Positions 53,351 to 64,000 of a DNA stretch of 64,000 nt are shown here, piece by piece. The translations under genes were made by a program, and so were the position numbers. Numbering within the stretch: position 1 is the first letter of the stretch; every line of letters starts with the position of its first letter. This stretch comes from Doris montereyensis. Its lineage: Eukaryota > Mollusca > Gastropoda > Nudibranchia > Dorididae. Under the pieces are notes generated by a model. It made no database searches and was not told where the DNA came from. It saw only the letters and a list, made by a program, of their open reading frames with translations. The stretch is from contig JAXRKP010000971.1 in assembly GCA_037039925.1 (NCBI GenBank), positions 15,001-79,000 on the forward strand, written 5' to 3'.

Positions 53351-55645
53351 CAACTTGCCAATAGATTTGCCAATAGACAACTAGACAACTTGCCAATAGA
53401 CAACTGCCAATAGACAATTTGCCAATAGACCCAATAGTGTGTTTTGCCAATAGACAACTTGCCAATAGACAACTTGCCAATAGACAACTTCTAGACAACT
53501 TGCCAATAGTTGTAGACAACTTGCCAGTAGACAACTTGCTAGGTCAATTTTGCCACAGACAACTTGCCAATAGATAACTTGCCAATAGACAACTTGTCAA
53601 TAGACAACTTGACAATAGACAACTTGCCAATAGACAACTTCCATTAGAAAACTTGCCAATAGACAACTGCTAGACAACTTGCCAATAGACAACTTGCCAA
53701 TAGACAACTTGCCAATAGTAGACAACTTGCCAGTAGACAACTTGCCAATAGACAACTTGCCATTAGAAAATTGCCAATAGACCACTTACAATAGACAATT
53801 CCAATAGACAAAGACAACTTGCCAATAGACAACTTGCCAACTTGCAATAGACAACTTGCCAATAGACAACTGCCAATAGACAACTTGCCAATAGACAATT
53901 TGCCAATAGACAACTTGCCAGACAAATTAGACAACTTGCCAATAGACAACTTTGTAATAGACAACTTGCCAATAGACAACTTGCCAATGCCAATAGAAGA
54001 ACTTGCCAATAGACAACTTGCCAATAGACAACTTGCCAATAGACAACTTTAGCCAATAGACTTGCCAAAAGACAATTTTGCAATAGACAACTTGCCAATA
54101 ACAACTTTGCCAATATAGACAACTTGCCAATAGACAACTTGCTAGACAACTTGCCAATAGACAACTTGCCAGTGCCAATAGACAACTTGCCAATAGACAA
54201 CTTGACAACCTAGACAACTTGCCAATAGACAACTTAGCTAGACAACTTGCCAATAGAAACTTGCAATAGACAACTGCTGATAGACAACTTGCCAATAGAC
54301 AACTTGCCAATAGACAACTTGCCATTTGCCAGTAGACAACTTGCCAGTAGACAACTTGCCAATAGACAACTTGCCAATAGACAACTTGCCAATAGACAAC
54401 TGCCAATGCCAATAGACAACTTGCCAATAGACAACTTGCCAATAGACAACTTGCTTCAATAGACAATTTGCCAATAGACAACTTGCCAGTAGACAACTTG
54501 CCAATAGACAACTGCAATAAACAACTTGCCAATAGACAACTTGCCAATAGACAACTTGCCAATAGACAACTTGCCAATAGACAACTTATTGCTAGACAAC
54601 TTGCCAATAGACAACTTGCCAGTAGACAACTTGCCAATAGACAACTGCCAATAGACAACTGCCTGCCAATAGACAACTTGCCAATAGACAACTTGCCAGT
54701 AGACAACTTGCCAATAGACAACTGCCATTAGACAATTTGCCAATAGACAATTTGCCAGTAGACAACTTGCCAATAGACAACTGCCAATAGACAACTTGCC
54801 AATAGACAATAGATTTGCCAGTAGACAACTTGCCAGTAGACAACTTGCCAATAGACAACTGCCAATAGACAACTTGCCAGTAGACAACTTGCCAATAGAC
54901 AACTTGCCAATAGACAATTTGCCAATAGACAATTTGCCAATAGACAACTTGCCAGTAGACAACTTGCCAATAGACAACTTTCCCAATAGACAACTTGCTA
55001 GACAACTTGCCAATAGACAACTGCCAATAGACAACTTGCCAATAGACAACTTGCCAATAGACAACTTGCCAATAGACAACTTGCCAATAGACAACTGCCA
55101 ATAGACAACTGCCAATAGCCAATAGACAACTTACAATAGACAACTTGCCAATAGACAACTTGCCAATAGACAACCAATAGACAACTTGCCAATAGACAAC
55201 TTGCTAGACAACTTGCCAATAGACAACTGCCAATAGACAACTTGCCAATAGACAACTTGCCAATAGACAACTTGCCAATAGACAACTTGCCAATAGACAA
55301 CTGCCAATAGACAACTTGCCCAATAGACAACTGCCAATAGACAACTTGCCAATAAACAACTGCCAATAGACAACTTGCCAATAGACAACTTGCCAATAGA
55401 CAACTTGCCAATAGACAACTTGCCAATAGACAACTGCCAATAGACAACTTGCCAATAGACAACTTGCCAATAGACAACTTGCCAATAGACAACTTGCCAA
55501 TAGACAACTGCCAATAGACAACTTGCCAATAGAGACAACTTGCCTATAGACAACTTGCCAATAGACAACTTGCCAATATACAACTTGCCAATAGACAACT
55601 TGCCAATAGACAATAACCAATAGACAACTTGCCAATAGACAACTT
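53351..55645. repeat. 15-bp minisatellite array, about 150 copies
   Basis: The unit is CAATAGACAACTTGC. It becomes very regular after 54300, with occasional 14-bp (AACTGCCAATAG) and AGTAGAC variants. Short low-complexity frames on both strands (SIGKL, NRQLA types) are by-products. Confidence 0.97.
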
Positions 55646-56072
55646 GGTGTCCCGTCCATGTGTCGGTGTTCGTGTCGGAATTCGTGTCGAATCGGGTTCG
55701 ATGTAGGTTGACCCACTCCGACACGTTGTGCGTGGACGTCTCGAGGAGTGAGAATTTTAAATAGAATAGTAACAACATCAGTAGCAGCAACAACAACAGA
55801 ACTAGTGACGTTGATTTACGGTGTAAATAAGGTAATGGAAGAACACATAGTTTTAGCGGGAGGAAATCTATTAAAACTCCTTGAATGCTGTTATTTACCA
55901 TAAATACTGTGTACAAACAAAGAGTCTATAGCTTACAGTAGAACGCATGATGATTCATGACCTTTTGAGAGTTGCCGCTAGTCCCTAGCAGGATTTACTC
56001 CACAACTCGCGCTGAGTGTTAGGCTTCGCTATTTACTCCTGAGATGAGTTGGAACAAGCCTATTAAGTGTTT
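55646..56072. other. Non-repetitive spacer
   Basis: Starts with several GTGTCGG-like motifs (55648-55690) and has a short CAACAG/CAG patch (55768-55800). No gene recognised. Confidence 0.5.
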
Positions 56073-57053
56073 GCTTCTTCTTCTTCATTTTCTTCTTCTT
56101 CTTTGTCTTCATCTTCTGGATGTAGAACCTCCTATAGTAGAGGACAGGTCTACATTGTAATATCTTAAAGAGGTTGATCACATCCATGCACACGGTATAG
56201 CAAATATAACACATGCAGATATAATGTTCCAAATAGAGTTGAATTCCGATCACAGGGAACGCATCACTTCAATGGTTAAATGCGAACCTAGTTTGACAAA
56301 CGCTGATAGTGTGCTGGCATCTAGGGCTTCAGGAGGTAGACTATTCCACAGACGAAGGAAAGAAGGAGTTGATATGCACCTCGGTTCTAGATTTAAAGAC
56401 AATTATTTTGTTGTTGTGCCCTCTTGTATTTTTGCAGCACGTGTGATGGAGTTGGGCAAGGAGACGACTATCGTGTCGCTCATTATCTTAAACATTGTTG
56501 TCATCGTGTGTAGTTTTCTTCTTTTAATCAATGGTTCCAGGCCGAGTTTCGGAAAAGGGGACGAAACACTTGTATGAGGCGAGAACTCGTTAAATCTACA
56601 CCTCGCAGTTCTCTTTTGCACCGCTTCAACTTGGATGACAAGATTCGTCTAATTTGGATTCCATAAGAGGCTGGCATATTTCAATATGGGTCGGACTGGA
56701 GTCTTGTAGCAGTTTAATTGTATAGGGATCGGACATTGCTTTAGATTACGCCAGATGAAGGAGCTTGTTTAATTTGTCTTGGTCGAGATGTATGTGATAT
56801 GATTTTTTACATTTGAGATCTTTCGATAATATTTTGCCATAATTGGTTTTTTTTTGTTCGTAACAGTAAGGACATAGCATTTCGATACATTTAACTCCAT
56901 CATTTTCAATAGTTGTAGTCTAGCTAGATCTTCACTAAGACAGTAACAATCATTGCAACTGGAGATGTGGTGGTATAATATTGCGTCGTCGGCAAACAGG
57001 TGTACATCGCTCTGATGTCGTTCCATAGCCCACAGGTCATCTTTGTTAAGCAT
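56073..57053 (-). mobile_element. 5'-truncated, decayed non-LTR retrotransposon (LINE)
   Basis: The minus strand carries the 3' part of a LINE: the end of the reverse-transcriptase domain, the conserved C-terminal region, about 130 bp of 3' untranslated DNA, and a purine-rich end (GAAGAAGAAGAAAATGAAGA type, 56117-56073). Nothing RT-like is visible beyond 57053, consistent with the usual 5' truncation. The right end is close to the start of the 40-bp array at 57232. The clade is uncertain; the C-terminal layout fits jockey/CR1-like elements. Confidence 0.85.
56250..57053 (-). pseudogene. LINE reverse transcriptase (ORF2) C-terminal pseudogene
   Basis: Reverse transcriptase copies element RNA into DNA during target-primed insertion. 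In one minus frame from 57053 I read LFADDAILYHHISS, with the catalytic FADD at 56985-56996. It is followed by VSKCYVLTVTNKKKP, then NLKQCPIPIQLNCYK and VRPILKYASLLWNPN (56657-56713), then IQVEAVQKRTARC. In-frame stops lie at 56769-56771 (TAA) and 56649-56651 (TAG). The frame ends at 56403. The conserved tail continues in shifted frames with NSFFPSS and then RLWNSLPPEALDA (56325-56351), ending at TGA 56250-56252. About 20-30 residues seem deleted between the KKKP block and HITYIS. The order FADD, YK..VRP, WN, SFFP, LWNSLP is diagnostic of non-LTR elements. The copy is dead. Confidence 0.88.
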
Positions 57054-57231
57054 ACCTACATGGGACTTACCATTAAACAGTGTAACAATACTATAAGAGT
57101 TTTAGGACCTCGTCATGTCGGCATGCATCACTATCCACAATTTTATATTATACCAGATCTATACTCGTTATCTACTATCAAATCTAATATAAATATAGAT
57201 GCCAAGATCTAAATACAATTCGACCCTGTAC
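57054..57231. other. Short spacer between LINE and 40-bp array
   Basis: AT-rich. ATAGATGCCAAGATCTAAAT (57196-57215) resembles the array motif TAGATTCCAAGTCTAAAG, so the flank may have seeded the array. Confidence 0.5.
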
Positions 57232-60200
57232 TATTCCAAGTCTAAAGTAGGTAAGTAAAGAGTATAGTCTAGATTCCAAGTCTAAAGTAAGTAAGTAAAG
57301 AGTATAGTCTAGATTCCAAGTCTAAAGTAGGCAAGTAAGTAAAGAGTATAGTCTAGATTCCAAATCTAAAACAAAAAGTAAGTAAGTAATAGTATAGTTT
57401 AGATTCAAATCTAGTAAGTAAGTAAAAGTATAGTCTAGATTCCAAGTCCAAAGTAGGCAATAGTCTAGTCTAGATTCCAAGTCTAGTCTAGTAAGTAAAA
57501 TAGATTCAAGTCTAAAGTATAGTAGAAGACTATAGATTCCAAGTCTATAGTAAGAAAGACTATAGTGTAGATTCAGTCTAAAGTAGGTAAGTAAAGTATA
57601 GTCTAGATTCCAAGTCTATAAAGAGTAAGATTAAGTAAGTCACAAGTCTATAGTAAGTAAGTAAAGAGTCTAGATTCCAAGTCTATAGTAAGTAAGTAAA
57701 GACTATAGTCTAGATTCTAAGTCTATAGTAAGTAAGTAAAGAGTATAGTCTAGATTCCAAGTCTATAGTAAGTAAGTAAAAAGAAGTAAAGTCTAGATTC
57801 CAAGTCTATAGTAAGTAAGTAAGAGTATAGTCTAGATTCCAAGTCTATAGTAAGTAAGTAAAGACTATAGTCTAGATTCCAAGTCTATAGTAAGTAAGTA
57901 AAGAGTATAGTCTAGATTCCAAGTCTATAGTAAGTAAGTAAAGACTATAGTCTAGATTCCAAGTCTATAGTAAGTAAGTAAAGACTATAGTCTAGATTCC
58001 AAGTCTATAGTAAGTAAGTAAAAGAGTATAGTCTAGATTCCAAGTCTATAGTAAGTAAGTAAAGACTATAGTCTAGATTCCAAGTCTATAGTAAGTAAGT
58101 AAAGAGTATAGTCTAGATTCCAAGTCTAATAAAGAGTATAAGATTACAAGTCTATAGTAAGACTAAAGAGTAGATCTAGATTCCAAGTCTATAGTAAGTA
58201 AGTAAAGAGTATAGTCTAGATTCCAAGTCTATAGTAAGTAAGTAAAGACTATAGTCTAGATTCCAAGTCTATAGTAAGTAAGTAAAGAGTATAGTCTAGA
58301 TTCCAAGTCTATAGTAAGTAAGTAAGAGTATAGTCTAGATTCCAAGTCTATAGTAAGTAAGTAAAGAGTATTAGTCTAGTAAGTAAAGATAGTCTAGATT
58401 CAAGTCTATAGTAAGTAAGTAAAGACTATAGTCTAGATTCCAAGTCTATAGTAAGTAAGTAAAGACTATAGTCTAGATTCCAAGTCTATAGTAAGTAAGT
58501 AAAGACTATAGTCTAGATTCCAAGTCTATAGTAAGTAAGTAAAGACTATAGTCTAGATTCCAAGTCTATAGTAAGTAAGTAAAGACTATAGTCTAGATTC
58601 CAAGTCTATAATAAGTAAATAAAGACTATAGTCTAGATTCAAGTCAAGTCTATAGTTGTCTAGCAAGTCAGTAAAGTAAGAGTATAGTCTAGATTCCAAG
58701 TCTATAGTAAGTAAGTAAAGACTATAGTCTAGATTCCAAGTCTATAGTAAGTAAGTAAAGACTATAGTCTAGATTCAAGTCTATAGTTGTAAGACTATAG
58801 TTAGATTAAAGAGTAACAAAGACATAGTTAGATTCAAGGTCAAGTAAAGACTATAGTCTGATTCCAGTAAAGTAAATAAAGTATAGTTTAGATTCCAAGT
58901 CTATAGTAAGTAAGTAAGGAGTAGTCTAGATTCCAAGTCCATAGTTAAGTAAAGAGTATAGTTTAGATTCCAAGTCTATAGTTGGCCAGTAAAGAGTATA
59001 GTTTAGATTCCAAGTCTAAAGTAGGCCGTAAGTAAAGAGTATAGTTTAGATTCCAAGTCTATAGTTATAAAGAGAGATAGTTTATTCCAAGTCTAAAGTA
59101 GGCAAGTAAGTGTATAGTCTAGATTCCAAGTCTAAAGTAAGTAAGTAAAGAGTATAGTCTGATTCCAAGTCTATAGGTGGCCAGTAAAAGGTATAGTCTA
59201 GATTCCAAGTCTAAAGTAGGCAAGTAAGTAAAGAGTATAGTCTAGATTCCAAGTCTAAAGTAGGTAAGTAAAGAGTATAGTCTAGATTCCAAGTCTAAAG
59301 TAGGTTAGTAAAGAGTATAGTCTAGATTCAAGTCTAAAGTAGGTTAGTAAAGAGTATAGTCTAGATTCCAAGTTCTAAGTAGGTAGGTAAAGAGTATAGT
59401 CTAGATTCCAAGTCTAGTAGGTAAAAGTAAAGAGTATAGTCTAGATTCAAGTCTAAAGAGTTAGTAAAAGAGTATAGTTCTAGGATTCCAAGTCTAAAGT
59501 GGCAAAGAGTATAGTCTAGATTCAAGTCTAAAGAGTATATAGTCTAGATTCCAAGTCTAAAGTAGGTAAGTAAAAGAGTATAGTCTAGATTCCAAGTCTA
59601 AAGTAGGTAAGTAAAGAGTATATCCAGATTCCAAGTCTAAAGTAGGTAAGTAAAGAGTATAGTCTAGATTCCAAGTTAAAGTAGGTAAGTAAAGAGTATA
59701 GTCTAGATTCCAAGTCTAAAGTAAGTAAGTAAAGAGTATAGTCTAGATTCCAAGTCTAAAGTAGGTAAGTAAAGAGTATGAGTCTAGATTCCAAGTCTGA
59801 AGAAGGTAAGTAAAGAGTATAGTCTAGATTCCAAGTCTAAAGTAAGTAAGTAAGAGTATAGTCTAGATTCCAAGTCTAGCAAGTAAAAAGAGTATAGTCT
59901 AGATTCAAATCTAAAGTAGTAAGTAAAGAGATTCAGAAGTCTATAGTAAGTAAGTAAAGAGTATAGTCTAGATTCCAAGTCTATAGTAAGCCAGTAAAGA
60001 GTATAGTCTAGATTCCAAGTCTATAGTAAGTAAGTAAAAGAGTACAGTCTAGATTCCAAGTCTATAGTTGGCCAGTAAACAGTATGGTTTAGATTCCAAG
60101 TCTATAGTTGGCCAGTAAAGAGTATAGTTTAGATTCCAAGTCTAAAGTAGGCCAGTAAAGAGTATAGTTTAGATTCCAAGTCTAAAGTAAGTAAGTAAAG

Positions 60201-62393
60201 AGTATAGTCTAGATTCCAAGTCAAAAGTTGGTAAGTAAAGAGTATAGTCTGGATTCCAAGTCTAAAGTAGGTAAGTAAAGAGTATAGTCTAAATTCCAAG
60301 TCTAAAGTAGGTAAGTAAAAGAGTATAGTCTAGATTCCAAGTCTAAAGTAGGTAAAGAGTATAGTCTAGATTCCAAGTCTAAAGTAGGTAAGTAAAGAGT
60401 ATAATCTAGATTCCAAGTGTAAAGTAAGTAAGTAAAGAGTATAGTCTAGATTCCAGTCTAAAGTAGTAAGTAAAGAGTATAGTTTAAATTCAAGTCTAAA
60501 GTAGGCAAGTAAGTAAAGAGTATAGTCTAGATTCCAAGTCTAAAGCAAAGTAAGTAAAGAGTATAGTCTAGATTCCAAGTCTATAGTAAGTAAGTAAAGT
60601 GTATAGTCTAGATTCCAAGTCTATATTAAGTAAGTAAAGAGTATAGTCTAGATTCCAAGTCTATAGTAAGTAAGTAAAGACTATAGTCTAGATTCCAAGT
60701 CTATAGTAAGTAAAGTAAAGACTATAGTCTAGATTACAAGTCTATAGTAAGTAAGTAAAGACTATAGTTTAGGATTCCAAAGTCTATGGTAAGTATGTAA
60801 AGACTATAGTCTAGATTCCAAGTCTATAGTAAGTAAGTAAAGAGTATAGTTTAGATTCCAAGTCTATAGTTGGCCAGTAAAGAGTATAGTCTAGACTCCA
60901 AGTCTATAGTAAGTAAGTAAAGAGTATAGTCTAGATTCCAAGTCTATAGTAAGTAAGTAAAGAGTATAGTCTAGATTCCAAGTCTATAGTTGGCTATAAA
61001 GAGTAGGTTAGATTCCAAGTCTATAGTTGGCCAGTAAAGAGTATAGTTTAGATTCCAAGTCTAAAGTAGGCAAGTAAGTAAAGAGTATAGTCTAGATTCC
61101 AAGTCTAAAGTAGGTAAGTAAAGATTATAGTCTAGATTCCATGTCTAAAAGTAGGTAAGAAGAGTAGAGTCTAGATTCCAAGTCTAAAGTAGGTAAAGAG
61201 TATAGTCTAGATTCCAAGTCTAAAAATAGGTAAGTAAAGAGTATAGACCAGATTCCAAGTCTAAAGTAGGTAAGTAAAGAGTATAGTCTAGATTCAAGTC
61301 TTTATTAAGTAAGTAAAGAGTATAGTCTAGATTCCAAGTCTAAAGTAGGTAAGTAAAGAGTATAGTTTAGATTCCAAGTCTAAAGTAGGCAGGTACGTAA
61401 AGAGTATAGTCTAGATTCCAAGTCTAAAGTAGGTAAGTAAAGAATATAGTCTAGATTCCAAGTCTATAGTAAGTAAGTAAAGAGTATAGTCTAGATTCAA
61501 GTCTATAGTAAGTAAGTAAAGAGCATAGTCTAGATTCCAAGTCTATAGTAAGTAAGTAAAGACTATAGTCTAGATTCCAAGTCTATAGTAAGTAAGTACA
61601 GACTATAGTCTAGATTCCAAGTCTATAGTAAGTAAGTAAAGACCATAGTCCAGATTCCAAGTCTATAGTAAGTAAGTAAAGACTATAGTCTAGATTCCAA
61701 GTCTATAGTAAGTAATTAAAGACTATAGTCTAGATTCCAAGTCTAAAGTAGGAAAGTAAAGAGTATAGTCTAGATTCCAAGTCTATAGTAAGTAGCAAAA
61801 AAAGACTATAGTCTAGATTCCAAGTCTATAGTAAGTAAAGAGTAAGAGTCTAGATTCCAAGTCTAAAAGTAAGTAAGTAAAGAGTATAATCTAGATTCCA
61901 AGTCTAAAGTAAGTAAATAAAGAGTACAGTTTAGATTCCAAATCTAAAAAGTAAATGCAAAGTAAAGAGTATAGTCTAGATTCCAAGTCTAAAGTAGGCA
62001 AGTAAGTAAAGAGTATAGTCTAGATTCCAAGTCTATAGTAAGTAAGTAAAAGACTATAGTCTAGATTCCAAGTCTATAGTAAGTAAAGACTATAGTCTAG
62101 ATTCCAAGTCTATAGTAAGTAAGTAAAGAGTATAGTCTAGATGCCAAGTCTAAAGTAGGCAAGTAAGTAAAGAGTATAGTCTAGATTCCAAGTCTAAAGT
62201 AAGTAAGTAAAGAATATAGTCTAGATTCCAAGCCTAAAGTAAGTAAGTAAAGAATATAGTCTAGATTCCAAGTCTAAAGTAAGTAAATAAAGAATATAGT
62301 CTAGATTCCAAGTCTAAAGTAAGTAAATAAAGAGTATAGTCTAGATTACAAGTCTAAAGTAGGTAAGTAAAGGGTATAGTCTAGATTCCAAGT
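57232..62393. repeat. 40-bp minisatellite array, about 125 copies
   Basis: The unit contains GTAAGTAAGTAAAGAGTATA, GTCTAGATTCCAAGTCTATA. Variants differ at CTATAGTAAG / CTAAAGTAGG / CTATAGTTGGCC and at GAGTATAG / GACTATAG, and they form local blocks. Each unit contains TAGTCTAGATT, with a CTAG palindrome. Confidence 0.97.
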
Positions 62394-63403
62394 TAAACGT
62401 AGAACAACCAGAAGTATAGTTTAGATTTAAACCTACACGTTAGGACAACCAGAAGTATAGTTTAGATTTAAACCTAGACGTAGGACAACCAGAAGTATAG
62501 TTTAGATTTAAACCTACACGTAAGACAAACCAGAAATAGAGTTTAGATTTACCCCCTAGACGTTAGACAACCAGAAATAGAGTTTAGATTTAAACCTACA
62601 CGTTAGACAACCAGAAATAGAGTTTAGATTTAAACCTAGACGTTAGACAACCAGAAGTAGAGTTTAGATTTAAACCTACACGTTAGACAACCAGAAATAG
62701 AGTTTAGATTTAAACCTAGACGTTAGACAACCAGAAATAGAATTTAGATTTAAACCTACACGTTAGACAACCAGAAATAGAGTTTAGATTTAAACCCTGA
62801 CGTTTAGACAACCAGAAATAGAGTTTAGATTTAAACCTACACGTTAGACAACCAGAAATAGAGTTTAGATATAAACCTAGGCGTAGGACAACCATAAGTA
62901 GAGTTTAGATTTAAAAATAGACATAGGACAACAAGAAATAGTTTAGATTAAAACCTAGGCGTAGGACAACCAGAAGTAGAGTTTAGATTTAAACTTCAGA
63001 GTAGGACAACCAGAAATAGAGAGTTTATATTTAAACCTAGACGTAGCCAACCAGAAGCAGAGTTACAATTTAAACTTAGACGTAGGACAACCAGAAGTAG
63101 TGTTTAGATTTAAACTTAGGCGTAGGACAACAAGAAGTAGAGTTTAGATTTAAACCTAGACGTAGGACAACCAGATGTAGAATTTAAATTTAAACTCAGA
63201 CGTAGGACAATCAAAAAGTAGAGTTTAGATTTAAAATTAGGCGTAGGAGAACCAGAAGTAGAGTTTAGATTTAAACTTAGACGTAGGACAACTAGAAGTA
63301 GAGTTTAGATTTAAACCTAGGCGTAGGGCAACGTGAAATAGAGTTTAGATTTAGTCTTAGACGTAGCACAACCAGAAGTAGAGTTCAGATTTAACACATT
63401 CTC
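62394..63403. repeat. Second 40-bp minisatellite, about 25 copies
   Basis: The unit contains ACGTTAGACAACCAGAAATA and GAGTTTAGATTTAAACCTAC. It follows the previous 40-bp array directly, keeps the same period, and shares AGTATAGTTTAGATT and CGTAGG with it. The left copies alternate CCTACACG and CCTAGACG, a hint of an 80-bp dimer. Confidence 0.95.

Positions 63404-64000
<597 letters not shown>

Noticed and set aside
56224..56577. 117-codon plus-strand frame with a hydrophobic segment
   Set aside because: It lies antisense to the LINE reverse-transcriptase remnant, whose minus-strand motifs are diagnostic.

Overview
The window is a repeat-dominated piece of a eukaryotic (metazoan) genome. I find no intact protein-coding gene, rRNA gene or functional tRNA gene. 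Support for metazoan DNA comes from long CA, GA, TA and AAT microsatellites, several Pol III-type SINE fragments with recognisable A and B boxes, and a decayed non-LTR retrotransposon carrying the FADD reverse-transcriptase motif. A marine invertebrate such as a mollusc would fit, but the sequence alone does not settle the taxon.

About 50 kb, roughly four fifths of the window, is tandem repeat. At least 25 arrays lie end to end, mostly with unrelated units. In order (approximate period): TA/GATA and CA microsatellites (0-1 kb); 22-bp array (1.3-6.2 kb); 23-bp (6.3-6.5); 13-bp (6.5-7.1); SINE-bearing DNA (7.1-9.2); 11-bp (9.2-9.4); 37-bp (9.5-10.7); about 87-bp (11.3-11.9); about 28-bp (12.3-12.6); 71-bp in two blocks (13.0-13.4 and 15.0-17.2) split by a 1.6-kb retroelement-like insert; 79-bp x3 (17.3-17.6); 46-bp (17.6-21.3); a giant 13-bp array (22.1-33.0); 74-bp (33.3-34.9); 43-bp (34.9-36.2); 15-bp (37.5-38.1); 45-bp (39.0-41.1); 44-bp (41.1-42.3); 42-bp (42.7-43.1); 33-bp (43.6-44.9); 38-bp (45.1-45.5); 71-bp of a different family (45.9-46.3); 30-bp (47.4-52.4); 15-bp (52.4-55.6); a dead LINE fragment (56.1-57.1); 40-bp (57.2-62.4); a second, related 40-bp (62.4-63.4); AAT microsatellite (63.8-64.0).

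The most informative observations concern where arrays come from. The 30-bp array unit matches an internal segment of a dispersed SINE-like repeat that has two copies here (7783-8130 and 37345-37470). The adjacent 15-bp array unit in turn matches one half of the 30-bp unit at 12 of 15 positions. Three arrays between 39 and 45.5 kb share a 14-nt core, and the two 40-bp arrays at the right end share a core and keep the same period. Arrays therefore seem to be seeded from mobile elements and to bud into one another. The giant 13-bp array has nested higher-order structure: a 65-bp five-unit repeat and duplications 0.9-1.7 kb apart. Some array stretches carry phrases from neighbouring unique DNA or from the next array, so consensus or assembly error has to be excluded there.

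Long open frames over the arrays (for example 415, 490 and 348 codons) come from repeat units that lack stop codons. They are not called as genes. The only recognised coding remnants are the LINE reverse-transcriptase pseudogene (minus strand, 56250-57053) and degenerate ORF1-like fragments in the 13.4-15.0 kb insert (minus strand).
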